Assembly: GCF_019039105.1 (NCBI RefSeq)
Contig: NZ_JAHPIV010000005.1
Coordinates: 62,001-126,000, forward strand
Length of the DNA stretch: 64,000 nucleotides
Direction: 5' to 3'
Source of the DNA: Desertibacillus haloalkaliphilus
GTDB taxonomy: Bacteria > Bacillota > Bacilli > Bacillales > KJ1-10-99
A model generated the notes under the pieces. It searched no databases. It had not been told where the DNA came from and saw nothing but the letters and a program-made list of their open reading frames with translations. This document shows positions 28,345 to 36,344 of this stretch, in pieces. The first letter of the stretch is position 1; the number at the start of each line of letters is the position of its first letter. Made by a program: the position numbers and the translations under genes.

Positions 28345-28353
28345 GTCAATTAT
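28340..28353. promoter_or_regulatory. Shared 14-base motif, copy 1 (candidate AraC site)
   Basis: TTTCAGTCAATTAT occurs here and identically at 30310-30323, each preceded within a few bases by GTGC. The two copies lie upstream of the symporter and the Gfo/Idh operon, the two transcription units that follow the AraC regulator. Confidence 0.45.
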
Positions 28354-28522
28354 CAGCGAAAACTGAACACGACTAGCTAATGATCTTCTAGCCATTTTTT
28401 TTATAGTATATAAGTATATTCAATTGCTACGGCAGGAAATTTAAGAAAATTTAGTCAACTTTCAAATAGAGGTGAGGGGGGAGTATTATTCAATAGATCT
28501 ATTGATAAAGAATGATCGCAAG

Positions 28523-28547
28523 TTAGTTTGTTTAGCAAACGAATTAA
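28523..28547. promoter_or_regulatory. XylR/ROK-type operator 3 (GPH symporter)
   Basis: TTAGTTTGTT-N5-AACGAATTAA matches the operator pattern with one changed base in the core of the second half-site. It lies about 35 bases after a possible promoter, TTCAAA at 28461 and TATTAT at 28484 (17-base spacer). Confidence 0.75.
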
Positions 28548-28627
28548 TGGAATGAAAATGATTTTTATGTAAGGAAGCGACAGTTGTTAGCATCGATTTT
28601 AGACTTTATTTATTTTTTTACCCTTCC

Positions 28628-28641
28628 TGAAAGCGCTTTCC
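28628..28641. promoter_or_regulatory. Catabolite-responsive element (cre) before the symporter
   Basis: TGAAAGCGCTTTCC matches 13 of 14 positions of the CcpA consensus palindrome. It is 30 bases upstream of the symporter start, downstream of operator 3, where CcpA binding would block elongation. Confidence 0.8.
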
Positions 28642-28670
28642 TTGTGAAGAAAAGATAAAGGAGGATTATT

Positions 28671-30131
28671 ATGAATAACCAAACAATGGATATGGAGCAA
28701 AATGGGTATCACACAGCGAAGTTATGGCAAATTGGGTGTTTTGCATTTAACAATACAGCGACAAACATTTATATGTTTGCGATGATGTTTATTACGTATT
28801 ACGCAACAGGAGTTGCTGGCCTAGCTGTTGTTGTTGTAAGTACGATATTAACGGTTATGCGTGCATTTGACGGAGTGACCGATCCAATTATTGGTTTTAT
28901 TATTGATAAAACAGAGTCGAAATTCGGGAAGTTCCGCCCTGTTATGTTGATTGGTAATATAATATTAGCGATCTCGTTTATCTTAATGTATAACATGCAC
29001 CACATACCAGGTGGAGCACTATTAATTTATTTTATTGTAACGCATGCGATTTATATTATTGGATATACAATGCAAACGTCGGTTACGAGAGCGGCACAAA
29101 CCGTGTTGACGAACCATCCGAAGCAACGTCCGTTATTCAGTATTTTTGACTCTGTCTATAACATTAGCCTGTTTACAGTTGGTCAAATCTTTGTCTCATC
29201 CTATCTCGTAGCAAAGCATGGCGATTTTACAATGGGACTATTCGTAGAGTTAAATACAATTGCAGTTACTTTGTCTGGCGTATTAACAGTATTAGCTTTC
29301 GTTGCAATTTGGCAAAAGGACCGTAAAGAATTCTATGGTTTAGCAGAGTTATCGACGAAAACAAGATTTCGAGATTATTGGCCGGTATTAAAAGGGAACC
29401 GTCCTATGCAAATGCTCGTTATTTCAGCTTCGACTGACAAGTTAGCAGCATCTGTTATGATGCAACAACCTGTGATGGTTATGCTTTTTGGTATCTTGTT
29501 AGGAAACTTTGCTTTGAGTGGTACAGTATCCTTAATTATCATTCTTCCGAGTCTCCTTGTTACATTTTTGGGTGTGAGATATGCAAGGACAGCCGGGATG
29601 AAGAAAACATTAGTGAATGCTTCGTGGATTGGAGTTGTTTCATTCGTTGCTCTAACAGCCTTTTTCTTAATCGTGGAGGATCCAAGCATAGCAAACTTTG
29701 AGAGTTTTGGCTTGACAACAATTATTTTCCTAGTACTTTACAGTATTGGTAGAGGTGTAGGGACACTGACTCCTTCGATTGTTATCCCGATGATCGCAGA
29801 TGCTTCGGATTATGAAACGTACAGGACAGGACGATACATTCCGGGGATGATGTCAGCCATTTTCTCCTTTGTTGATAAATTAGTGTCATCTTTAGCGCCA
29901 GCGTTGATTGGTTTCCTTGTCGCGTTTATTGGATATACGGAAGAATTTCCACAAATAGGTGACCCCTTAACAGATGCTTTATTATATATGACGCTACTCA
30001 TAGCGTTTGGAGTACCGGTAATAGGTTGGATTATCTCAATCATAGCTATGAAATTTTATAAGCTTGATGCGGCTACAATGCAACAGATTCAAGATAAAAT
30101 TGCAGAGGAGAAAGAAAAAGCTGTAAGTTGA
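28671..30131 (+). CDS. GPH-family (glycoside-pentoside-hexuronide):cation symporter
   Basis: The product is a 12-helix major-facilitator-type symporter of 486 residues in the melibiose/glucuronide family, which moves glycosides or hexuronides with Na+ or H+. Landmarks are FAFNNTATNIYMF in helix 1, VMRAFDGVTDPIIGFIIDKTESKFGKFRP across helices 2-3 and ADASDYETYRTGRYIPGMMSAIFSF in the second half. The ATG follows AAAGGAGG. An operator and a cre site precede it. The most likely cargo, by context, is glucuronate or a glucuronide. Confidence 0.88.
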   Translation: MNNQTMDMEQNGYHTAKLWQIGCFAFNNTATNIYMFAMMFITYYATGVAGLAVVVVSTILTVMRAFDGVTDPIIGFIIDKTESKFGKFRPVMLIGNIILAISFILMYNMHHIPGGALLIYFIVTHAIYIIGYTMQTSVTRAAQTVLTNHPKQRPLFSIFDSVYNISLFTVGQIFVSSYLVAKHGDFTMGLFVELNTIAVTLSGVLTVLAFVAIWQKDRKEFYGLAELSTKTRFRDYWPVLKGNRPMQMLVISASTDKLAASVMMQQPVMVMLFGILLGNFALSGTVSLIIILPSLLVTFLGVRYARTAGMKKTLVNASWIGVVSFVALTAFFLIVEDPSIANFESFGLTTIIFLVLYSIGRGVGTLTPSIVIPMIADASDYETYRTGRYIPGMMSAIFSFVDKLVSSLAPALIGFLVAFIGYTEEFPQIGDPLTDALLYMTLLIAFGVPVIGWIISIIAMKFYKLDAATMQQIQDKIAEEKEKAVS

Positions 30132-30309
30132 TCGTTGTGAAGCGATATTCTAATACATCTTGTGAAAACTCTTTATAAAATGTTTTTGAGAGTGAACAAG
30201 TAGTCGTTGAAGATCCTTTGAATCTAAAGGGGGAACGGATATCGCAATGGTAGTTTGGATTGAAAGTGTCTGACTGTAACTAATTTAGATCTATAAATTT
30301 CGTGTGCAT

Positions 30310-30323
30310 TTTCAGTCAATTAT
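30310..30323. promoter_or_regulatory. Shared 14-base motif, copy 2 (candidate AraC site)
   Basis: The sequence TTTCAGTCAATTAT is identical to that at 28340-28353 and lies 235 bases before the first Gfo/Idh gene. Confidence 0.45.
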
Positions 30324-30410
30324 GTTGCGTATATAGACAGTTACAGGTAATGAGGTTTAGGTGTTTGTTAGATATAATCAAATTAATTGAAATCCTTATA
30401 AAACAAAGGT

Positions 30411-30424
30411 TGAAAAGGCTTTCA
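30411..30424. promoter_or_regulatory. cre-like site before the Gfo/Idh operon
   Basis: TGAAAAGGCTTTCA agrees with the cre consensus at both ends but has GG in place of the central CG, so CcpA binding is doubtful. Confidence 0.35.
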
Positions 30425-30557
30425 GCCTTCTGTTGGCAGATTGTCAACATTTTAACATGAGTAGGAATCCATCGAGGTTTGTAGTTATTTAGTTGATTGA
30501 AAATATGGTATTTATTGAGCTTTTCTAAGCTACATGTTTAGTTGGAGGGGAATCATT

Positions 30558-31709
30558 ATGAAAAAAGTGAGATTGGGTATTATTGGTTTAGGCGCACAAG
30601 GTGACGCATATGCAGGTTTTATTGCAGACGGTAGAGTGAGTAATATGGAAATCGGTGCAATTTGTGATATTGACCCTGAAAAGAAAAAGGTAGCTGAGGA
30701 AAAATATCCAGGAGCTCCGTTTTATGAAAATTATATAGATATGTTAGAGAGTGGAAATGTCGATGCTATAGTGACATGTGTACCACACTATTTACACCCT
30801 GAAATGGGAATTGAATCATTGAAGAGAAATGTGCATGCATTAGTAGAAAAACCAGCAGGTGTCTATACGAAACAAGTGAAAGAATTAAATGAATTTGCAG
30901 AGACGAAGCCAGAGTTGACGTTTGGAATTATGTTCAACCAACGAACAAATGAACTATACCAAAAAGTAAAAGAAGTTATTGATAATGGTGAGATTGGTAG
31001 TATCCGTCGCACCAATTGGATCATCACAACGTGGTGGAGACCACAAGGTTATTATAATCAAAGTGCTTGGCGTGCTACGTGGGAAGGTGAAGGTGGAGGC
31101 GTTCTCGTTAACCAAGCACCACACCAATTAGACTTATTACAATGGATTTGTGGCATGCCTAAAAAGGTTTATTCAAACGTGAAATATGGTTATCAACGTG
31201 ATATCGCGGTCGAAGATGAAGTGACGACACTCCTTGATTATGGAAATGGTGCAACTGGCGTATTTGTTACGTGTACACATGATGTGATGGGAACAGACCG
31301 TTTTGAAATTTTAGGAGATAAAGGGAAAATCGTCGTTGATGATAGTAAGAAAGTGACGATAAAACGATTAAAACAGCCTGAGTCTGAGATGAGTAAGTCG
31401 ATGAGCATGCAAGATGTTATGAAAATTTTCATGGGGAACGGACCAGGTGAAATATATGATGAAGAAGTTATCGAATTTGAAAGTGTTTGGGGTGCTCAGC
31501 ATACGTCAGTGCTAGAGAACTTTGCTGCAAATGTTTTAGATGGCACACCACTATTAGCCCCTGGTAGCGACGGAATTCATGGTGTCGCCCTAGCTAATGC
31601 GATCCACCTATCTAGTTGGTTAGGAAAAGAGGTAGAGCTTCCAGTTGATGAAGAGTTATACCTCGCTGAGTTAAATAAAAAGATTGCAGAAGAAAAGCAA
31701 ACCGTTTAA
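30558..31709 (+). CDS. Gfo/Idh/MocA-family oxidoreductase 1
   Basis: This NAD(P)-dependent sugar dehydrogenase has 383 residues. It shows the Rossmann motif GIIGLGAQGDAY at about 7-18, a VEKPAG motif (the EKP lysine is catalytic in the family) and a C-terminal alpha/beta substrate domain with NQAPHQLDLLQWICG. The ATG at 30558 follows TTGGAGGGG; an upstream in-frame ATG has no ribosome site. It starts a run of four genes for sugar oxidation. Such enzymes often oxidise C3 of glycosides or C2 of inositols; the substrate here is unknown. Confidence 0.88.
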   Translation: MKKVRLGIIGLGAQGDAYAGFIADGRVSNMEIGAICDIDPEKKKVAEEKYPGAPFYENYIDMLESGNVDAIVTCVPHYLHPEMGIESLKRNVHALVEKPAGVYTKQVKELNEFAETKPELTFGIMFNQRTNELYQKVKEVIDNGEIGSIRRTNWIITTWWRPQGYYNQSAWRATWEGEGGGVLVNQAPHQLDLLQWICGMPKKVYSNVKYGYQRDIAVEDEVTTLLDYGNGATGVFVTCTHDVMGTDRFEILGDKGKIVVDDSKKVTIKRLKQPESEMSKSMSMQDVMKIFMGNGPGEIYDEEVIEFESVWGAQHTSVLENFAANVLDGTPLLAPGSDGIHGVALANAIHLSSWLGKEVELPVDEELYLAELNKKIAEEKQTV

Positions 31710-31784
31710 AAGGTGAGCTTGAAGTAAACGAAACGGACTCATGGCTAACTTAGTGATGAGTTCGTTTTGAAAGGGGTAAGGCTT

Positions 31785-32795
31785 ATGCTTAACATAGCCG
31801 TTATTGGCCTTGGTGATATTTCTAAGATTCATATACCAGCTATACAAGCGAATCGAGATGCTAGATTAGTTGGAGTGTGTGATGTTGATGTCACATTACG
31901 AAATGAAGTCGAAGATGTTCGGTTCTATACCGACTATTTAGATATGTTAGATAAAGAAACATTGGATTGTGTGCATATCTGTTTACCGCACTACTTACAT
32001 TACCGCGTTACGAAGGAATGTGTGGAAAGAGGCGTTCATGTCTTTTTAGAAAAACCGCTAGCAAGAAGTGCCGAAGAAGGGATGGCAATCGTTGATTTAG
32101 AAGAGGCCCACAAGGATGTAAAGATCTGTGTCTCGCTACAAAATCGGTTCAATGAAACGTTTGAGAAACTCCAAGAACTCATTCAAAGTGGTCAATTTGG
32201 GAACGTAACCGGGGTGAAGGGTCTTGTCACGTGGTTCCGACCGAAATCTTACTATGATACAAAGCCTTGGAGAGGACTCATGAAGTATTCAGGTGGCGGC
32301 GTGATGATTAATCAAGCGATCCATACGTTAGATTTAATGCAACTTATTGGTGGAGAGATTGAGCAAATAAGGGGATCGATTGATAACTTATATGATTATG
32401 GCTATGAAGTAGAAGATACTGCCGTAGCGAATATAAAATTTGCAAATGAGGCAACAGGCTTATTTTTTGCGACGATAACCAATGCCTCCAACTCTTCAGT
32501 AGAGCTACAAGTGCTACTAGAGAAGGGGAAACTTACGATAAAAGATAGCATTTTGACAAAAGCGGTTAATGGCGGAAAAAAAGAAGAAGTGATTGAGGAT
32601 GCAAAATTATCAGGGGCTAAGTTTTACTACGGTGCAAGTCATGCCAAGCTCATTAATCATTTTTACGATTGCATCGAAAATAATTGCGATGATTATATCC
32701 ATGCCAAGGATGCCCAAAGATCGATGGAGATGATCAGTGCGATTCGGAGGTCTTCTGAGATAAATAAAGAGATTCGAATGGAGGTCTATCAATGA
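31785..32795 (+). CDS. Gfo/Idh/MocA-family oxidoreductase 2
   Basis: The product is 336 residues, with AVIGLGDISKIH at the N-terminus, LEKPLA as the EKP motif and MINQAIHTLDLMQLIGG in the substrate domain. The ATG at 31785 follows GAAAGGGG. The gene overlaps the next by four bases (ATGA), so translation of the pair is coupled. It is a diverged paralogue of oxidoreductase 1, and the two may act in sequence or as oxidase/reductase partners. Confidence 0.88.
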   Translation: MLNIAVIGLGDISKIHIPAIQANRDARLVGVCDVDVTLRNEVEDVRFYTDYLDMLDKETLDCVHICLPHYLHYRVTKECVERGVHVFLEKPLARSAEEGMAIVDLEEAHKDVKICVSLQNRFNETFEKLQELIQSGQFGNVTGVKGLVTWFRPKSYYDTKPWRGLMKYSGGGVMINQAIHTLDLMQLIGGEIEQIRGSIDNLYDYGYEVEDTAVANIKFANEATGLFFATITNASNSSVELQVLLEKGKLTIKDSILTKAVNGGKKEEVIEDAKLSGAKFYYGASHAKLINHFYDCIENNCDDYIHAKDAQRSMEMISAIRRSSEINKEIRMEVYQ

Positions 32796-33652
32796 AAACG
32801 GGTAAAATCGGTGTTCAAATGATGATGTTAAAAGACAAGGTGAAAGACCTAGGCGTCTATGAAACAATGAAAAAGATCAACGATTTGGGATATCGTGCCG
32901 TCGAAGTTTCGCAAATCCCGATGACAAAAGAAAACGTGTTAGAACTAAAACGAGCGAGTAAAGATTTTGAGATTGAAATTGCGGCTCTTTCCGCTCCGTT
33001 AGAACCGATGTTACCTGGAATGGAAGGTGAAACATTAAGGGACGATTTTGATAAGATCGTCGATGACTGTAAAACGTTAGATTGTAATTACTTACGTATA
33101 GGTATGCTGCCATTAAATATTATGGGTGATAAAGACCAAATCATGGAATTTATTAAACGTGCAGAAGAAATGGCAGAGAAACTAGCAGATCACGATGTTG
33201 AACTTTATTACCATACGCATCATATCGAATTCCAAAAATATGATGGCGAATACTTATTAGATATGATGAAAAACAATACGGAAAAACTAGGGTTCGAATT
33301 AGATGTTCATTGGATTCAGCGAGCTGGGGAAGATCCTGTACAAGTGATTAAAAATTACAAAGATCGAATTTCTTTATTGCATTTAAAAGATTATCGAATC
33401 GGACAATTAGATGTAAAAGAAGAAGATCTAAAAGATATGCAGCAGTTCTTCAATAAATTCACAAATCTAATTGAATTTGCTGAGGTTGGTGAAGGGAACC
33501 TTAATATGAACGCGGTGATTGATGCAGGACTTGAAAGTGGTGCTAAGTATTTCTTAATTGAACAAGATGATACGTATGGTAGAGATCCATTTGATTGTCT
33601 AGAAATTTCAGCGACTAATTTAAGAAAGTTAGGCTATTCGGATTGGTTTTAA
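32792..33652 (+). CDS. TIM-barrel sugar phosphate isomerase/epimerase-like protein
   Basis: This is a 286-residue xylose-isomerase-like (AP endonuclease 2 superfamily) barrel. It has metal-ligand candidates in YYHTHHIEFQ (about residues 139-148), ELDVHWI (about 170-176), LLHLKDYRIG and a late glutamate in FLIEQDDT. Members include IolE, IolI, tagatose/psicose epimerases and 3-keto-glycoside lyases. Its coupling to three Gfo/Idh enzymes resembles oxidation-elimination systems for glycosides, so a keto-sugar lyase or epimerase role is inferred. Confidence 0.85.
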   Translation: MKTGKIGVQMMMLKDKVKDLGVYETMKKINDLGYRAVEVSQIPMTKENVLELKRASKDFEIEIAALSAPLEPMLPGMEGETLRDDFDKIVDDCKTLDCNYLRIGMLPLNIMGDKDQIMEFIKRAEEMAEKLADHDVELYYHTHHIEFQKYDGEYLLDMMKNNTEKLGFELDVHWIQRAGEDPVQVIKNYKDRISLLHLKDYRIGQLDVKEEDLKDMQQFFNKFTNLIEFAEVGEGNLNMNAVIDAGLESGAKYFLIEQDDTYGRDPFDCLEISATNLRKLGYSDWF

Positions 33653-33702
33653 TTTGGAATGTTAATTTGAAACAAAAGCTTGTGTAATGGAGTTGAAGAT
33701 AT

Positions 33703-34776
33703 ATGAGTAAAGATGGAATGACATATGCGCCAAAGGGGAAGCCAAACCCTGTGGTCGAACCAGGTGAATTTAACATTGCAGCAGTAGCGCTTGATCATGG
33801 TCATATTTTTGGTATGTGTAACGGTCTGATCGAAGCGGGGGCAACGTTGAAATGGGTGTATGATCCTGACCAAAAGAAAGTGGATGACTTTGTAGAAAAG
33901 TTCCCTGATGTGGAAGTAGCAGAATCACTAGAACAAATCTTACATGATGAGTCTATTAAATTAGTAGCTGCAGCAGCCATCCCATCAGAGCGAAGTGCTT
34001 TAGGTAATAAGGTGATGCTAGCAGGGAAGGACTATTTCACAGATAAAACGCCATTTACGACAAAAGCTCAACTTGAAGAAACAAAACAAGTGGTTAAAGA
34101 GACAGGGCAAAAGTATATGGTGTACTTTAGTGAACGACTTCATGTCGAAGGGGCCGTTTTTGCTGGTGACTTGATTAAAGATGGGGCAATTGGACAAGTG
34201 ATTCAAGTAACTGGCTTTGGTCCACACCGATTAAATGCTCCAAGTCGCCCTGACTGGTTTTTCAACAAGGAACAATACGGTGGGATTTTATGTGATATTG
34301 GAAGTCACCAAATTGAACAGTTCTTGTATTATGCAGGGTGTGAGGATGCAGAGATCTTGCATAGTAAAGTAGGGAATTATAATAATCCTGACTATCCAGA
34401 GTTAGAAGACTATGGTGATGCAACATTACGAGGTGATAATGGTGCGACACAATATTTTAAAGTAGATTGGTTTACTCCAGATGGATTAAGTACGTGGGGC
34501 GATGGCCGTACTTTTATTACTGGAACAGAAGGAACAATCGAAATTCGTAAATACGTTGATGTTGCCAAAGAAGAAACAGGTGACCATTTATTTCTAGTGA
34601 ATAAAGACGGTGAGAAGCACTACAAGCTATCAGGAGAAGTAGGCTTCCCATTCTTTGGTGAATTCATTAAAGATTGTATTCACCAAACAGAGCATGCGAT
34701 GACGCAAAAGCACGCATTTAAAGCCGCTGAGCTATGCTTAGAGGCGCAGGAACGAGCGCTCGTTGTAACAAAATAA
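33703..34776 (+). CDS. Gfo/Idh/MocA-family oxidoreductase 3
   Basis: The 357-residue protein has an atypical N-terminal region of about 20 residues rich in proline before the Rossmann fold (FNIAAVALDHGHIFGMCNGLIEAG). The usual GxGxxG is altered, and the EKP motif is replaced by TDKTPFTT. The substrate domain includes GGILCDIGSHQIEQFLYYAG. The changed motifs suggest a different cofactor mode or substrate from its two paralogues. It is the last gene of the run; a strong terminator follows. Confidence 0.85.
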   Translation: MSKDGMTYAPKGKPNPVVEPGEFNIAAVALDHGHIFGMCNGLIEAGATLKWVYDPDQKKVDDFVEKFPDVEVAESLEQILHDESIKLVAAAAIPSERSALGNKVMLAGKDYFTDKTPFTTKAQLEETKQVVKETGQKYMVYFSERLHVEGAVFAGDLIKDGAIGQVIQVTGFGPHRLNAPSRPDWFFNKEQYGGILCDIGSHQIEQFLYYAGCEDAEILHSKVGNYNNPDYPELEDYGDATLRGDNGATQYFKVDWFTPDGLSTWGDGRTFITGTEGTIEIRKYVDVAKEETGDHLFLVNKDGEKHYKLSGEVGFPFFGEFIKDCIHQTEHAMTQKHAFKAAELCLEAQERALVVTK

Positions 34777-34782
34777 ATGAGG

Positions 34783-34823
34783 AGTGTTGCCCTAACTTAT
34801 TGATGAAAAGGGCAACACTTTTT
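34783..34823 (+). terminator. Terminator after the Gfo/Idh operon
   Basis: AGTGTTGCCC and GGGCAACACT form a perfect 10-base stem followed by TTTTTC. Confidence 0.85.
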
Positions 34824-34923
34824 CTTTGCTGATTTTTCACGTTAACTTTACACTTTTTTAAATGGTACGATATAGAAGGAATGTTACGTGATTAAAATAA
34901 AAGGAGCAGAAAGGGGGAGACGG

Positions 34924-35847
34924 TTGTTTGAATTAGTTACGATATTAATTGATATTATATTGCCTATTTTTATGGTTATGGCAATAGGTTTTCTCATGCA
35001 AAAGAAGTTTAATATGAATCTGAAAACCTTAGCAAAATTAAATATTTATTTTGTTGTTCCGGGGTTTATTTTTGTTACATTGTATGAGTCTCAATTTTCC
35101 GGACAATTATTTGTTAATATCTTATTTTTCTTTGTACTTTTTGTTGTTGCTCTATATGTTCTATCAACAGCTTTTGCAAAGTTGTTAAAGTTAACCAAAG
35201 GAAAAAAGACGACGTTTACAAATAGTGCGATTTTTTTTAACTCAGGAAACTATGGAGTTCCAGTCAACGATTTAGTATTTAAAAGTGATCCTTACGCGAT
35301 GTCGATTCAAGTAATTGTTCTTACATTGCAAAATATCTTTTTATTTTCTTACGGGGTTTTTTCTCTTCGGTCGGTTGATCAAGGGAAACTTTCTGCAGCG
35401 CTCGGCTATTTTAAAATGCCTGTTTTGTATGCGATGATGACAGGGGTCATTTTAAATGTATATGGCATTTCAATACCAACATTTATTTGGGAGCCAGCAA
35501 CGTATATTGCAGACGCAATGATTGCGATTGCTTTATTAACATTAGGGGCTCAGGTCGCCCAAATTAAGTTTATATCTGGTATGTTTTCTGTTTACTTTAG
35601 CTTGTTTATTCGATTAATCGTAGGTCCTATCATTGCGCTAGGGATGATTGTGAGTTTTGGCATTGAGGGTGTTACAGCTCAGGCACTGTTGATTGCCTCA
35701 GCGATGCCGACCTCGGTTAACAGTGCGGTTATTGCTCAAGAATACGATAACCATCCACAATTTGCCGCACAAATTGTCTTATACTCAACATTCGTTAGTG
35801 CGATAACAGTTACTCTTGTTATTTATTTAGCGAGGCATTTGTTTTAA
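34924..35847 (+). CDS. AEC-family (auxin efflux carrier-like) transporter
   Basis: The protein has about 307 residues and 8-10 hydrophobic helices, with family landmarks IDIILPIFMVMAIGFLMQKK at the start, FFNSGNYGVPVNDLVF in the middle and ASAMPTSVNSAVIAQEYD near the end. AEC members carry organic or hydroxy acids such as malate. The TTG at 34924 follows AAGGGGGAG and gives the normal N-terminus; a GTG at 34888 after AGAAGGA would add 12 residues. In this context export or import of a sugar acid is plausible. Confidence 0.82.
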   Translation: MFELVTILIDIILPIFMVMAIGFLMQKKFNMNLKTLAKLNIYFVVPGFIFVTLYESQFSGQLFVNILFFFVLFVVALYVLSTAFAKLLKLTKGKKTTFTNSAIFFNSGNYGVPVNDLVFKSDPYAMSIQVIVLTLQNIFLFSYGVFSLRSVDQGKLSAALGYFKMPVLYAMMTGVILNVYGISIPTFIWEPATYIADAMIAIALLTLGAQVAQIKFISGMFSVYFSLFIRLIVGPIIALGMIVSFGIEGVTAQALLIASAMPTSVNSAVIAQEYDNHPQFAAQIVLYSTFVSAITVTLVIYLARHLF

Positions 35848-35891
35848 GAGTCTGTTCAAAAAAGGGGGGATTTCCATTTTGGAACAGACTC
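35848..35891. repeat. Inverted repeat after the AEC gene
   Basis: GAGTCTGTTC (35848-35857) and GAACAGACTC (35882-35891) are perfect 10-base arms around a loop with runs of A, G and T. No T-run follows directly. It may be a terminator or the edge of the structured element that follows. Confidence 0.6.
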
Positions 35892-35931
35892 GTAGCAATG
35901 AGCGGAGCAAAAGGCTCTGTTATCGTTGAAT

Positions 35932-36080
35932 GTTGATATTGGGCTCATTTTATGGGAGATATGAATGAAATCCTATGAGAAAATAAATTTTCTCCATGAT
36001 TTCATTCATATCTTCCAACCTTTCAGTACTTGAAAGGCGTGCGAAACTAAGGTTTCGCACGAAATGAGCCCAATATCAAC
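35932..36080. repeat. 149-base cloverleaf (four-way junction) element
   Basis: A perfect 19-base outer stem (35932-35950 with 36062-36080) encloses three hairpins. The first is a 19-base stem with one G/A difference (35954-35972 with 35998-36016), extended by GAGAAAAT/ATTTTCTC. The second is CCTTTCA/TGAAAGG (36019-36025 with 36031-36037). The third is CGTGCGAAAC/GTTTCGCACG (36038-36047 with 36052-36061). No open frame uses it. It may be a miniature mobile repeat or a structured RNA ahead of the larA unit. Confidence 0.8.
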
Positions 36081-36135
36081 GAGCATTAACACTAAACTTT
36101 AACACATCCTCATAAAAAAATAATCATAGAACAAA

Positions 36136-36164
36136 TTGACGTGTAATCAATAAAATGCTATTCT
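36136..36164 (+). promoter_or_regulatory. Promoter of the larA unit
   Basis: TTGACG at 36136-36141 and TATTCT at 36159-36164 are separated by 17 bases. The inferred start coincides with the left edge of operator 4. Confidence 0.65.
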
Positions 36165-36171
36165 TAAATTA

Positions 36172-36196
36172 ATAATTTGTTTACCAAACAAACTAA
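36172..36196. promoter_or_regulatory. XylR/ROK-type operator 4 (larA unit)
   Basis: ATAATTTGTT-N5-AACAAACTAA fits the same half-site pattern and 5-base spacing as operators 1-3. It lies at the predicted transcription start, a position where repressor binding would block initiation. Confidence 0.8.
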
Positions 36197-36200
36197 AAAA

Positions 36201-36214
36201 TAAAAGCGTTTACT
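36201..36214. promoter_or_regulatory. cre site before larA
   Basis: TAAAAGCGTTTACT keeps the central CG and most degenerate positions of the CcpA consensus TGWNANCGNTNWCA. It lies just downstream of operator 4. Confidence 0.6.
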
Positions 36215-36344
36215 CTTTTTAAAGCTGGCTATTTAACCAGCCTGTAAACGTGTTAACACACATGTTTCAGGGGAAAATAGATTGACATAAAGAATGGATG
36301 AGCCATTCATTCCGCTATATAATTTCAAGAATGGAGTGTGGTCC

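Larger units (their letters stand above)
30132..30557. other. Leader region of the Gfo/Idh operon
   Basis: No gene was seen. The region holds the second copy of TTTCAGTCAATTAT, a weak cre-like site at 30411 and a small hairpin AAGGCT-TTC-AGCCTT just after it. It has no XylR-like operator, unlike the neighbouring units. Confidence 0.5.

Noticed and set aside
35932-36080. tRNA gene
   Set aside because: Although the fold is a cloverleaf, the stems are far too long and no T-loop GTTCGA, anticodon or acceptor features are present.
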